Positions 35,707 through 43,660 of a stretch of 64,000 nucleotides of DNA are shown piece after piece; the first letter of the stretch is position 1; each line of letters begins with the position of its first letter. Made by a program: the position numbers and the translations under genes. The notes beneath the pieces are model-generated. The model ran no database searches and was not told the DNA's origin. It was given only the letters and a program-made list of their open reading frames with translations. The DNA comes from Candidatus Aalborgicola bjergmarkensis (lineage in GTDB: Bacteria > Pseudomonadota > Gammaproteobacteria > Burkholderiales > Burkholderiaceae_C): the NCBI GenBank assembly GCA_016708725.1, contig JADJFE010000001.1:62001-126000 (forward strand). Reading direction: 5' to 3'.

Positions 35707-36879
35707 ATGAAATCAAATCCAGGTGGGCAAATCGATGTCAAGGCGGTAATTGGTCGTGATCGGTTGATTCGGACTTTGTGGGAGTCCATTGAGCAACAAA
35801 GTTTGATCATTACCGCCGAAAGACGTATCGGCAAGACCACCGTGATCAAAAAAATGCGGGCCGAACCTGCTGATGGGTGGATGCCCGTATTCCAGGATCT
35901 GGAGCGCTTTCACACCGCCGCTGAGTTTGCCATGTCGGTCTACAAGGAAATACACGAATTCTTGGGCCACAAGGGCAAAACCATGCGCAGAGCCAAGGAA
36001 TGGTTCACTGCAATGGGCGGGACTGAAATCGGAGGACTTTTCAAACTCCCGGAAAAACCGGGTGCCCACTGGAAAGACATCCTTAGCAGGGCAATCGAGG
36101 ACCTGATTCACGAAAACGAGGCGACCGGCACCAGGCTGCTGTTTCTTTGGGATGAAATGCCCTTCATGCTGGCGAACATCCGGGATCGCGAAGGCGAGCA
36201 AACCGCCATGGAGGTTCTTGACCTCCTGCGCGCGCTACGCCAGACACACTCTGCGCTTCGGATGGTCATTACAGGCTCCATAGGTTTGCACCATGTGCTT
36301 GCCTCCCTAAAGAAGAAAAACTACGCCAACGCCCCAGTCAATGACATGCACGCGGTTGATGTACCACCCCTCGACCAAGCCGATGCAATCACCTTGGCAA
36401 CCCAGTTGATCCAAGGTGAAAATCTGTCTGCACCGGCCATACACGACGCGGCTGCGGCTATTGCCCATGAAGCCGATTGCTTTCCTTTCTACATTCACCA
36501 CATCGTCAGGGCTTTGAAAATTCGCGGGTTGGCTGCAAACCCTGCAAACGTCGCCCAAGTGGTGGCTTCCCAGTTGGTCGATGCGAATGATCCTTGGGAG
36601 CTCCTGCACTATCGCGAGCGTATTCCAAATTACTACCGCGACGAGGAACAGCCTGCACTCTTGGTACTCGACCAATTGGCGACACAAACGCAGGCTGCTT
36701 CAGTGAATGCGCTACTTGCCATGCTCAAAAATGCCAGCGAGTTTGATGATCGGGAGCGTTTGTTGCATCTATTGAAGCTCATGGAGCGTGACCACTACCT
36801 TCAAAGAGCCGATACAGGCGGGTATCGCTTTCGGTTCCCCCTCATCAGTCGTTGGTGGAAGATCAATCGGGGCCTATGA
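35707..36879 (+). CDS. Archaeal-type/STAND P-loop ATPase, first gene of a two-gene operon
   Basis: 390 residues, cytoplasmic. The N-terminus has an IGRD box (AVIGRDRLIRTLWESI), an unusual Walker A AERRIGKT near 38-45, and Walker B LLFLWDEMP near 149-157; sensor-like MVITGSIG follows. The C-terminal third looks winged-helix-like (LLKLMERDHYLQRADTGGYRFRFPL). It resembles ATPases of the archaeal ATPase/AAA_16 groups that often occur in defence or signalling modules. The stop overlaps the next start as ATGA, so the two proteins are probably made in fixed ratio. Function unknown; family placement is moderately certain. Confidence 0.75.
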   Translation: MKSNPGGQIDVKAVIGRDRLIRTLWESIEQQSLIITAERRIGKTTVIKKMRAEPADGWMPVFQDLERFHTAAEFAMSVYKEIHEFLGHKGKTMRRAKEWFTAMGGTEIGGLFKLPEKPGAHWKDILSRAIEDLIHENEATGTRLLFLWDEMPFMLANIRDREGEQTAMEVLDLLRALRQTHSALRMVITGSIGLHHVLASLKKKNYANAPVNDMHAVDVPPLDQADAITLATQLIQGENLSAPAIHDAAAAIAHEADCFPFYIHHIVRALKIRGLAANPANVAQVVASQLVDANDPWELLHYRERIPNYYRDEEQPALLVLDQLATQTQAASVNALLAMLKNASEFDDRERLLHLLKLMERDHYLQRADTGGYRFRFPLISRWWKINRGL

Positions 36880-39248
36880 ACGTGGATGCCGTACACCACG
36901 CAAAGCCCGCAGCCACACACGGCGCCAGCGAACACAAACCTCTGTGGGTTTTCACGCCCAGTCGCACGGATCCCAAAGACCTGGAATTCATCCTCGTTCA
37001 ACGCCAGGAATTGATTCAGGATGCCGTCGAGCGCGTTCGAGAAAGCGCGCTGACGGATCACAAGCACCATTTGCTGTTTGTGGGACCCAGAGGCTGCGGC
37101 AAAACACACTTGATCACCCTGATCGTCAGCCGATTGACCGATGACGCAGAACTTGCGGATCGTCTGCGTATTGCCTGGCTCAACGAAGACGAAACCTGCA
37201 CCACACTACTCGAATTCCTTCTAAAAATCCACGCCGCCTTGGTGGCACGTTATCCAGAAGAATTCCGGGAAGATCATCTGAGCGAAGCCTATGAATTGAA
37301 GGCGGATGCAGCGCTGGATAGGGTGGCCCAGCAACTGCTTTCGACCCTGGGGCCACGCACACTTTTGGTGGTGACAGAGAATCTGGACGCTCTTTTTGAA
37401 GGGCTCGGGGACGCAGGCCAAAAGAAGCTCAGGGCGTTTATTCAGGAGCACCCCAAGCTCTCCATCGTTGCCACAGCGCAGCGATTGGTCCAAGACCTGT
37501 CAAGCCGCACCAGCCCCTTTTTTGGATTTTTCCAGACGGAGCATCTCAAAACGCTCCATGTGGATGAAGCCAACCAGTTGCTGCAAAAGATCGCCCAACT
37601 ACAAGGAAAAACGGACCTCGTAGCGTTTCTCGCAACCAACCAGGGGCGCTCCCGTGTACGCGCGCTGCACCATTTGTCGGGTGGCAACCACCGTATCTAT
37701 ATCGTTTTGTCACAGTTCATCACCCGCGACACCATCGATTCCCTTCTGGGGCCTTTCATGAAAATGGTGGATGAGCTCACGCCTTACTACCAGGAGCGCA
37801 TTCGCTGGCTTCCTCCATTGCAACGCAAAATTGTGGAGTATCTTTGCAGTCGCGAAGGTACTGCGCCGGTCAAAGACATTGCCAAACGACTCTTTGCCAC
37901 CCCCCAAACCATTTCCAGCCAGCTTCAGGATTTGCGTGAAAAAGGCTATGTGGAGGCGAATCAGCGCGGGCGTGAGTCTTTGTATGAAATCCGTGAACCA
38001 TTGATGCGAATTTGCGTGGAGGTGAAAGACAACCAGCGGATACAACCGCTGCGCCTCTTGGTAGATTTTTTACGGGTTTGGTATGACGACAAGGAACTGA
38101 AGCGCCGCCTTGGCGAAATAGCACCATTCTGCGAACCTGCCGCTTACTTCGCCTCAGCCATCCAGAGAAACAGCGCAGAAGGCAACTTGCGTCAGAAACT
38201 CATTCTCGATGACCTCCAGATGTCCTTGCCGAGGGCAATCGGGTCTGCGCAAGTGGACCTCCTGCTAAGCGACCTTAAGGCACTACCAGAATCAGCGGCC
38301 ATGGCCATGCAACTTTGGGCAGAGGGTAAGAGTGATGAGGCGCAACAATGCTTTCACGAACTACTTGCCGAAGAAACCGACCCATCCAGAAAAGACGAAC
38401 TCTGCAATCAGGTCGCCGATGCGCTGTTAAATCGCGGGTTCGCGCATTACCAAGCGGGTGATACCCAGCATGCCATCGAGGACTACACGGCAGCGATTGG
38501 ACTGACGGATGCTCCGGTTGAGCAGGTCGCCGTGGCGCTGCTCGCTCGCGGCATTACCTATAGCCAAGCGGGTGATACCCAACGCGCTATAGAGGACTAC
38601 ACGACAGTGATTGGGCTGACGGATGCTCCGGTGGAGCTGGTGACCATGGCGCTGCGTATTCGCGGTATCACCTTTTTTTATATGGGTCGCAAGCAAGAAG
38701 CCGAATCGGACTTCCAAGCTGTGGTGAAAGATGCAAGGTCGCCACTACCAAGGGTGGTGGATACACACTTGATGCTGGCAAAGCTTTATTTCAGTGATGG
38801 CAGATGGAGCGCAGGTTTGGAGGCCATCGAAGCAAGTTTGACCTGCGGTGAAGCGGTGCAACCGGCCTATCGGGAAAGTGCGACTTATTTGGTCAGCGCG
38901 GTATTTTCAGCCGGCCTTAACCCTGACGGGCGCCGTGACAAAGTGGCAGCGCTGCTAGGGGTCTACGGTTTGCACAATGCGCTACCTGTTCTGGGCGATG
39001 CAGTGGTCACGCATGTGGGGCAAATTTTTCGCGCGGGTAGTCCGTTTCCAGCAACCGACAATTTGGAAGGGTGGGCGCTTGCGTGGGAGGAGGCGGCAGT
39101 TGGTTTTCCGGATTTCGGCCTTGCCATGCGACTGCTTCGAACCGGTGTCGACTATGTCAAGGCGGGTGGGAAGGAGCCAGGTGTCTTACTCAGTCTGTCA
39201 TCCACAGAGCGTGCAATTGTCGAACAAGCGCTGGGCTTGTCGAAATAG
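36876..39248 (+). CDS. AAA ATPase with winged helix and TPR repeats, second gene of the operon
   Basis: 790 residues from the ATG at 36876, which overlaps the upstream stop. Domains: P-loop ATPase with Walker A VGPRGCGKT and strand LLVVTENLDALFEG; a winged helix (EYLCSREGTAPVKDIAKRLFATPQTISSQLQDLREKGYVEA, residues about 325-365, MarR/ArsR-like); a linker; and TPR-like repeats (two near-identical units containing QAGDTQ.AIEDYT...IGLTDAPVE). The layout, ATPase core plus DNA-binding-like domain plus repeat sensor, is that of STAND regulators or immune NTPases. The paired ATPase upstream suggests a complex. No effector nuclease or membrane domain is recognisable. Confidence 0.75.
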   Translation: MNVDAVHHAKPAATHGASEHKPLWVFTPSRTDPKDLEFILVQRQELIQDAVERVRESALTDHKHHLLFVGPRGCGKTHLITLIVSRLTDDAELADRLRIAWLNEDETCTTLLEFLLKIHAALVARYPEEFREDHLSEAYELKADAALDRVAQQLLSTLGPRTLLVVTENLDALFEGLGDAGQKKLRAFIQEHPKLSIVATAQRLVQDLSSRTSPFFGFFQTEHLKTLHVDEANQLLQKIAQLQGKTDLVAFLATNQGRSRVRALHHLSGGNHRIYIVLSQFITRDTIDSLLGPFMKMVDELTPYYQERIRWLPPLQRKIVEYLCSREGTAPVKDIAKRLFATPQTISSQLQDLREKGYVEANQRGRESLYEIREPLMRICVEVKDNQRIQPLRLLVDFLRVWYDDKELKRRLGEIAPFCEPAAYFASAIQRNSAEGNLRQKLILDDLQMSLPRAIGSAQVDLLLSDLKALPESAAMAMQLWAEGKSDEAQQCFHELLAEETDPSRKDELCNQVADALLNRGFAHYQAGDTQHAIEDYTAAIGLTDAPVEQVAVALLARGITYSQAGDTQRAIEDYTTVIGLTDAPVELVTMALRIRGITFFYMGRKQEAESDFQAVVKDARSPLPRVVDTHLMLAKLYFSDGRWSAGLEAIEASLTCGEAVQPAYRESATYLVSAVFSAGLNPDGRRDKVAALLGVYGLHNALPVLGDAVVTHVGQIFRAGSPFPATDNLEGWALAWEEAAVGFPDFGLAMRLLRTGVDYVKAGGKEPGVLLSLSSTERAIVEQALGLSK

Positions 39249-39398
39249 CGGCGCATGAAAGCAAATGGCACCGAAAGTGCCGTCTGGTTTTTTTTCCAAA
39301 GCTAAGGATGTGGCAAGAAATAACATCCCCCATTTGCTCCGGTGGATTTGGGCGCTCTGCTGTGTTGCGTATTCCGGTCCTGTGGATAGGCATTTGAC

Positions 39399-39654
39399 AC
39401 CGCTGACAACGCTATTATTTAGAGAGCTTTTCCCGCAAGTACCACGGGGGTTACAGCCCGTTTTGGCATCAAAAACACCCCCTTCGGACCCCCTGGAGTG
39501 GTCATTTTGCGCTTGCCAAGCCCTCCAACCCCTCATGGCACTGCCCGTGCAGGCTATTTTGAATGGAAAATCTGGCGCTAGACCTTATGGATAGAGCGGG
39601 GGCAGCTACTTTAAGCGTAGCACTTCATCAAGCGCGCATAACCGGACGATGCCC
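39399..39654 (+). repeat. Interspersed repeat, family 2, full-length copy
   Basis: About 256 bp from CCGCTGACAACGCT to ATAACCGGACGATGCCC; it contains CCGTGCAGGCTATTTTGAA and GCGGGGGCAGCTACTTTAA. The gap 39249-39709 between the ATPase and antitoxin genes holds this repeat and no gene. Confidence 0.85.
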
Positions 39655-39709
39655 AGAAGCCTTACCAGCGCGAACCTTTTATTCGAGCCTGGTCCCTTTT
39701 TTCATGGGG

Positions 39710-40054
39710 CTATGTTGCCATCGTTTCTTCCATTGCCAGCATCTCTCGAATCTTGATTTGGGATCGTTTTGTTTCCTGCTTCAAGGATTCGATTTCTGAT
39801 GGTGTCAGAACCCGGTCCTGCATAGGCGGCTGTTCTGTTTGTCCGGCTTCAAACAAGGCAACAAATTCATCGTCGAAGGCGTTGAGCGCATCAAGCAAGG
39901 CAGTGCCGCGATCCGTGGGCATGGGATGCAGCACCAAGTCACCGTCCGCATTGCGAAAGATTTCAACCCGGCTGCTGGCGAGCCTGAACTCCTGCGGAAT
40001 CCGCACGGCCTGACTGTTGCCGTTCATAAAGACACGACTGATGGCTGTTTGCAT
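39710..40054 (-). CDS. VapB-type AbrB/MazE-fold antitoxin without a visible toxin
   Basis: The ATG at 40054 gives MQTAISRVFMNGNSQAVRIP, the swapped-hairpin AbrB DNA-binding domain of VapB antitoxins (residues about 4-45). The ribosome site AGGAGG is seven bases upstream. The protein is 114 residues; typical family members end near 75-80, so the tail after QPPMQDR (LTPSEIESLKQETKRSQ..) looks added. No PIN-domain vapC follows; 3' of the stop is repeat DNA. It is probably an orphan antitoxin that keeps DNA binding. The frame upstream of 40054 is not coding. Confidence 0.8.
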   Translation of the reverse strand: MQTAISRVFMNGNSQAVRIPQEFRLASSRVEIFRNADGDLVLHPMPTDRGTALLDALNAFDDEFVALFEAGQTEQPPMQDRVLTPSEIESLKQETKRSQIKIREMLAMEETMAT

Positions 40055-40066
40055 GACACATCCTCC

Positions 40067-40095
40067 TGTACACACGTATATGTGTATATTAGAGC
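40067..40095 (-). promoter_or_regulatory. Operator/promoter-like region of the orphan antitoxin
   Basis: CACACGTATATGTGTATATT just upstream of the ribosome site is an imperfect palindrome with ACAC/GTGT arms and AT-rich centre, the usual layout for autorepression by AbrB-fold antitoxins. Exact -10/-35 not assigned. Confidence 0.5.
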
Positions 40096-40141
40096 ATCGA
40101 GGCTGTTTATCAATCAACCCTGGAAGAACCCAGAGTGAAAT

Positions 40142-40397
40142 CACCGCCAACGACGCTCTTATTTCAAGAGCTGTTACCGCAATATCCACGGGGGCTACAG
40201 CCCATTTTGGCATCAAAAATACCCCCTCAAATCACCTGGGATAGCCATTTTGCGCCTGCCAAGCCCTCCACCCCCTCATGGCACTGCCCGTGCAGGCTGT
40301 TTTGAAGAGAAAATCGGGCGCTAGCCCTTATGGATAGAGCGGGGGCAGCTACTTTTACGATAGCACTTGATCAAACTCTCATAACCGGACGATGCCC
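40142..40397 (+). repeat. Interspersed repeat, family 2, overlapping the MFS gene 3' end
   Basis: Same module order as 39399-39654. Its last 27 bases encode, on the other strand, the C-terminal residues SSGHRPVMRV of the transporter, so the repeat again defines a gene end. Confidence 0.85.
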
Positions 40398-41666
40398 ACT
40401 CGACCTTTCAGGGGAACTGAGCAACATGTACGCGCCGATCAAAACTCCCACCGCCGCGATGGGCCAGAATTTGCCGCCGCTGCCGAAAGTGGCAACCTGA
40501 TCGACGATAAAGCCGAGCAAGGGCGCGAACAACATCTTGGCGAATGTTTGCGACTGGCTCTCGACGGACAGAATACTGGTGCCGTGCGTTTCGGGCGAGT
40601 AGGCGTCAAAGCGGCTGATAATGAGCGGCCGCCATGCACTTTGCATCAAGTAGAGCAGAAAGAAGAGCGCAATCACCGGAAGATAAAGCTCAAAAGCAAG
40701 GCACGGCAGCATCGCCAGATAAACCAGCACCTTGCAGCGCCACATAAACCGGCTGGCAGGTTCTTCGCCACCGAAATGCGTACTCAACCGATGGGCCTTG
40801 CGACTGGACCACGCAGAGCCGAGGTGGAAAAAGAAGTAGACGACGCCAATCAACAGCGTGCCGCGCTTGTCGTCGCCCAGTGTCAGCAGCAGTGGAATCC
40901 CGAGTACCATGATCTTGATCATGGGTTGAACGTAATCCTTGATGACATCAAAAAAACCTTCGAATCCCATGGATTCAATCATCAGGCGGCGCAGACCGGC
41001 GACCTTTACCGAGTCGCGGATGGTCTGCCACATATGGACAAACACGCGACGGATGCTGACCTCACCTTGTCGGCTCCCGTCCAGCTCTTTGGGGTACGAC
41101 GCCAGTGCAATGAAACCGATGCTGTAGGGCAGCAATGCGGCCAGAAAGAGCATCTGGAGATTGTCGGTGTAATAGGCGATGGCCGTTGCGATGGGAATGG
41201 AGACTGCCGAGCCTATTTTGGACCAGGAACGGGTGTAGCCATAGACCTTGGTTTTCTCCCCCAGCCGGTCATTGAGCCGTAACCAGGTGAAAATCATGGA
41301 TTTGTGCGTACCCTCGCGGAAGGCTTCACCAATGCCGAAGAAAAATACGGCAATGAAGAGGTAGAACAGCTCGTTAGGACACAGGCCGAAGCACAAAAAA
41401 GCAGTGATATACGCCAGATACGAAAACAACATGCAACGCCGTCGGCCATAAATATCGGCAATTGCGCCAGCCGGGATGTTGGTGGCGTTGATGCACAGCT
41501 CCCGAAAGCCGATCAGAAAGCCGACTGAAGCGAATGAATTCCCGCTTCCCAACAGAAATAGCATCATGAATGGTTCGAAGTAGCGCTGGTTTTTCAGAAA
41601 ACCATACAGTGAGAAGCGAAAGATCATGATGGACGGGGCGACGTTGACAGGAAAGGCATCGAGCAT
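40371..41666 (-). CDS. MFS-type transporter
   Basis: 431 residues from the ATG at 41666 (a TTG at 41687 and an ATG at 41627 are alternatives; none has a clear ribosome site). About ten to twelve TM helices are visible, for example FMMLFLLGSGNSFASVGFLIGF, LFYLFIAVFFFGIGEAF and VIALFFLLYLMQSAW. The MFS loop 2-3 motif appears as AGAIADIYGRRR. Substrate is unknown. The last about ten residues derive from an interspersed repeat. No clear operon partner; the neighbours on both sides are accessory genes. Confidence 0.85.
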   Translation of the reverse strand: MLDAFPVNVAPSIMIFRFSLYGFLKNQRYFEPFMMLFLLGSGNSFASVGFLIGFRELCINATNIPAGAIADIYGRRRCMLFSYLAYITAFLCFGLCPNELFYLFIAVFFFGIGEAFREGTHKSMIFTWLRLNDRLGEKTKVYGYTRSWSKIGSAVSIPIATAIAYYTDNLQMLFLAALLPYSIGFIALASYPKELDGSRQGEVSIRRVFVHMWQTIRDSVKVAGLRRLMIESMGFEGFFDVIKDYVQPMIKIMVLGIPLLLTLGDDKRGTLLIGVVYFFFHLGSAWSSRKAHRLSTHFGGEEPASRFMWRCKVLVYLAMLPCLAFELYLPVIALFFLLYLMQSAWRPLIISRFDAYSPETHGTSILSVESQSQTFAKMLFAPLLGFIVDQVATFGSGGKFWPIAAVGVLIGAYMLLSSPERSSGHRPVMRV

Positions 41667-41692
41667 TGCGCGGCGCGGCGGTAGCAAATCGG

Positions 41693-41777
41693 ACTATAAC
41701 CCTCATGGGTATAGCGGATACAGCTATTCTTATAATAGCACTCCATCAAACTCTCACAACCGGACGATGCCCCTAAG
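41693..41777 (+). repeat. Interspersed repeat, family 2, last module
   Basis: TATAACCCTCATGGGTATAG through CACAACCGGACGATGCCC. It corresponds to 47905-47988 and begins the left copy of a segment that continues into the pbpC 3' duplicate. Confidence 0.8.
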
Positions 41778-41806
41778 CCTTGCTTTACCAGTGCGCACCA
41801 AGCCCC

Positions 41807-42640
41807 TTACTGCACCAGCTCCACCGTCAACTCGCGTGCTTGCGAGCGTCCCTGGGCATCGACCACGCGCAGGGTGTAGCGCCCGGCCCGTGGCGCCGTC
41901 CAGCTCAGGGTTTCACCGGGGCGGCTCTGGCCCAGCAGCGTGTCCTGGGCAAACCAGTGCAGCACGGTGCCGGTGGCCGACTCGGCGCGCAACTGGATTG
42001 GCTGCGGTTGCTGCACGCGCTGCATATGCACCACGCCGCGCAGGGGCAGGACGATACGCGGTGCGCCATCAAAGGCAGGGTCAGCTTGGGCGGTACTGGT
42101 GTTGGCGCATTCGCCAGCGGGCGGGGTGCGCAGCGGCAGCCCGGCGCGCTGGAACAAAGCCAGCATGTCCGAGGGCCAGTACTCAAAAGTCTCTTCCCGC
42201 GTGTGTGGTCCCGGTGTACACGCCAGTTTGCCACTGCGGGTATCGACCAGCACGGTGCGGTGCAGGGTGCTTTGCCGGATCGGCGACTTGCCCGCGATGA
42301 ACCAGGCCATGCGGCGCACGCGGCAGGCTGCGTTGGGCAGATCGCCACTGGCTGCGCAGACCTCTATTTTTTGCAGGTCCAGGGGTTGGGTAAAAGCCAT
42401 TTCAGCAAGCGTCAGCCGCTCGGCGCGCAAGGCATCGACGATGCGCAAGAACAGCGGTGCTGCGGCTTCGATGCCGATCAGCGCGGGGTTGCTGGAGCCG
42501 TCAAAGTTACCCACCCAGACCACCAGCGCAAAGCGCCCGAACACCCCGGCTGTCCAGGCATCGCGAAAGCCCCAGGAGGTGTCCATGCCCTCGGATATTT
42601 TTGGGTCAATGACGGCATGCGACACTGCAATCCCTAACAC
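41807..42640 (-). pseudogene. pbpC 3' fragment, duplicated C-terminal third of penicillin-binding protein 1C
   Basis: From Thr at 42580 to the stop at 41807 the product matches the C-terminus of the intact pbpC at 48075 almost residue for residue (SWGFRDAWTAGVFGR.., NTSTAQADPAFDGAPRIVLP, ARELTVELVQ), starting just inside the KTGTSWG box. The preceding 20 codons are unrelated. It lacks the glycosyltransferase and nearly all of the transpeptidase, so it is not a functional PBP. It marks the left border of the restriction-modification-like island. Confidence 0.9.
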
Positions 42641-43660
42641 TCACCTGACTTTGTATTCACGAATGCGGGTGTTTTCAACCAAGAGATCAAGCGTTGCCAA
42701 AGTAAACACCTTTCCATCCGTTGCCTGGAGAAGCCGACGCATGTCGTTCCGACGTATGCGAAATCCACGTCCATCAATACAAGCAATAACGTCGTAATTT
42801 AGTTTTGTTTCATCTCGCAAAGTACGCAACCGCTGAACCCGAGAAACCTTGTCACGAGCCGTACCGTCATCCTCCGTAAGCTTTGCTTCTATAAGAGCCA
42901 CGGGATTGAATTCATCGGGAATAATGAAATCTGGTGCTTGGTCAAAACCGTTAATACGCTCAGCACGTTTGGTTTCCCGAAAGCTTACCTTTGCAGCAGT
43001 GAGTACATTCTTGATGGCACCTTCCACGATCTCACCAACAAGCTCACTTTTACCATCACGATGGGAAGCAAAAGGTCGACCCAAGAAACGTTCATATAAA
43101 AGCATTGCATATGGGACACCAAGATCAGCAAGAGGTTGGAGACTGGCTACCCCATTTTTGGTATCGACTTTGTCGAGACGATGCAGAATGGTGTCAACCT
43201 CAGCTACCGCCCCGCGAAGCAACGTTTGCACGCCTGCATCAATCATTGCACGGATGCGCGTATCAGTCAGAGATGAACCAATCGGCCGAGGCAAAGCCCC
43301 TTGGAGCCGCAGTTTTCGATCCATGGTGCGTGCCGCATTTTGATCGACCGCAACACCAGTCATTTCAGTGGTAACGTAAGCCCACTCTGGAGCAGAAAAC
43401 CCCAAGATTGATCGAAATACCGTGAAGGCAATTGGGGCGGCGGCTATTGCAGCCTCGACTGACGGCGCGGAAACATTGGTAAAGGCGTTTGTCGCCCGCT
43501 TCAATGCTTGATAGCCTTGCTCGAACGTTGAGTACTCCGTGAAGTCCTCCCCACGAGGCATATCCAGAAATCTTGATTTCAACTCACCGAAGACCTCATC
43601 AACGAGTGGTTCAAATTCGAGCAGGGGGTCGTTGTAGTCAACTTCAAAACGAGACGGCAT
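42641..43660 (-). CDS. Putative PD-(D/E)XK restriction endonuclease
   Basis: 339 residues. Near residue 255 it has a PD-(D/E)XK-type core: PDFIIPDEFNPVALIEAKL, with Asp in PDF and the E-x-K pair in IEAK, followed by helix DKVSRVQRLRTLRDE. The rest is helical and not recognised. Its start overlaps the methylase stop by 17 bases (ATG 43660; a TTG at 43663 is also in frame), so it is part of one operon with methylase, XRE-peptidase and a small protein. Context plus motif suggest the cleavage subunit of a restriction-modification system. Specificity unknown. The stop lies directly before the pbpC fragment. Confidence 0.7.
   Translation of the reverse strand: MPSRFEVDYNDPLLEFEPLVDEVFGELKSRFLDMPRGEDFTEYSTFEQGYQALKRATNAFTNVSAPSVEAAIAAAPIAFTVFRSILGFSAPEWAYVTTEMTGVAVDQNAARTMDRKLRLQGALPRPIGSSLTDTRIRAMIDAGVQTLLRGAVAEVDTILHRLDKVDTKNGVASLQPLADLGVPYAMLLYERFLGRPFASHRDGKSELVGEIVEGAIKNVLTAAKVSFRETKRAERINGFDQAPDFIIPDEFNPVALIEAKLTEDDGTARDKVSRVQRLRTLRDETKLNYDVIACIDGRGFRIRRNDMRRLLQATDGKVFTLATLDLLVENTRIREYKVR

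Noticed and set aside
42581..42640. Functional start for a short PBP-like protein
   Set aside because: These 20 codons are unrelated to pbpC, and the product would lack glycosyltransferase and catalytic serine.
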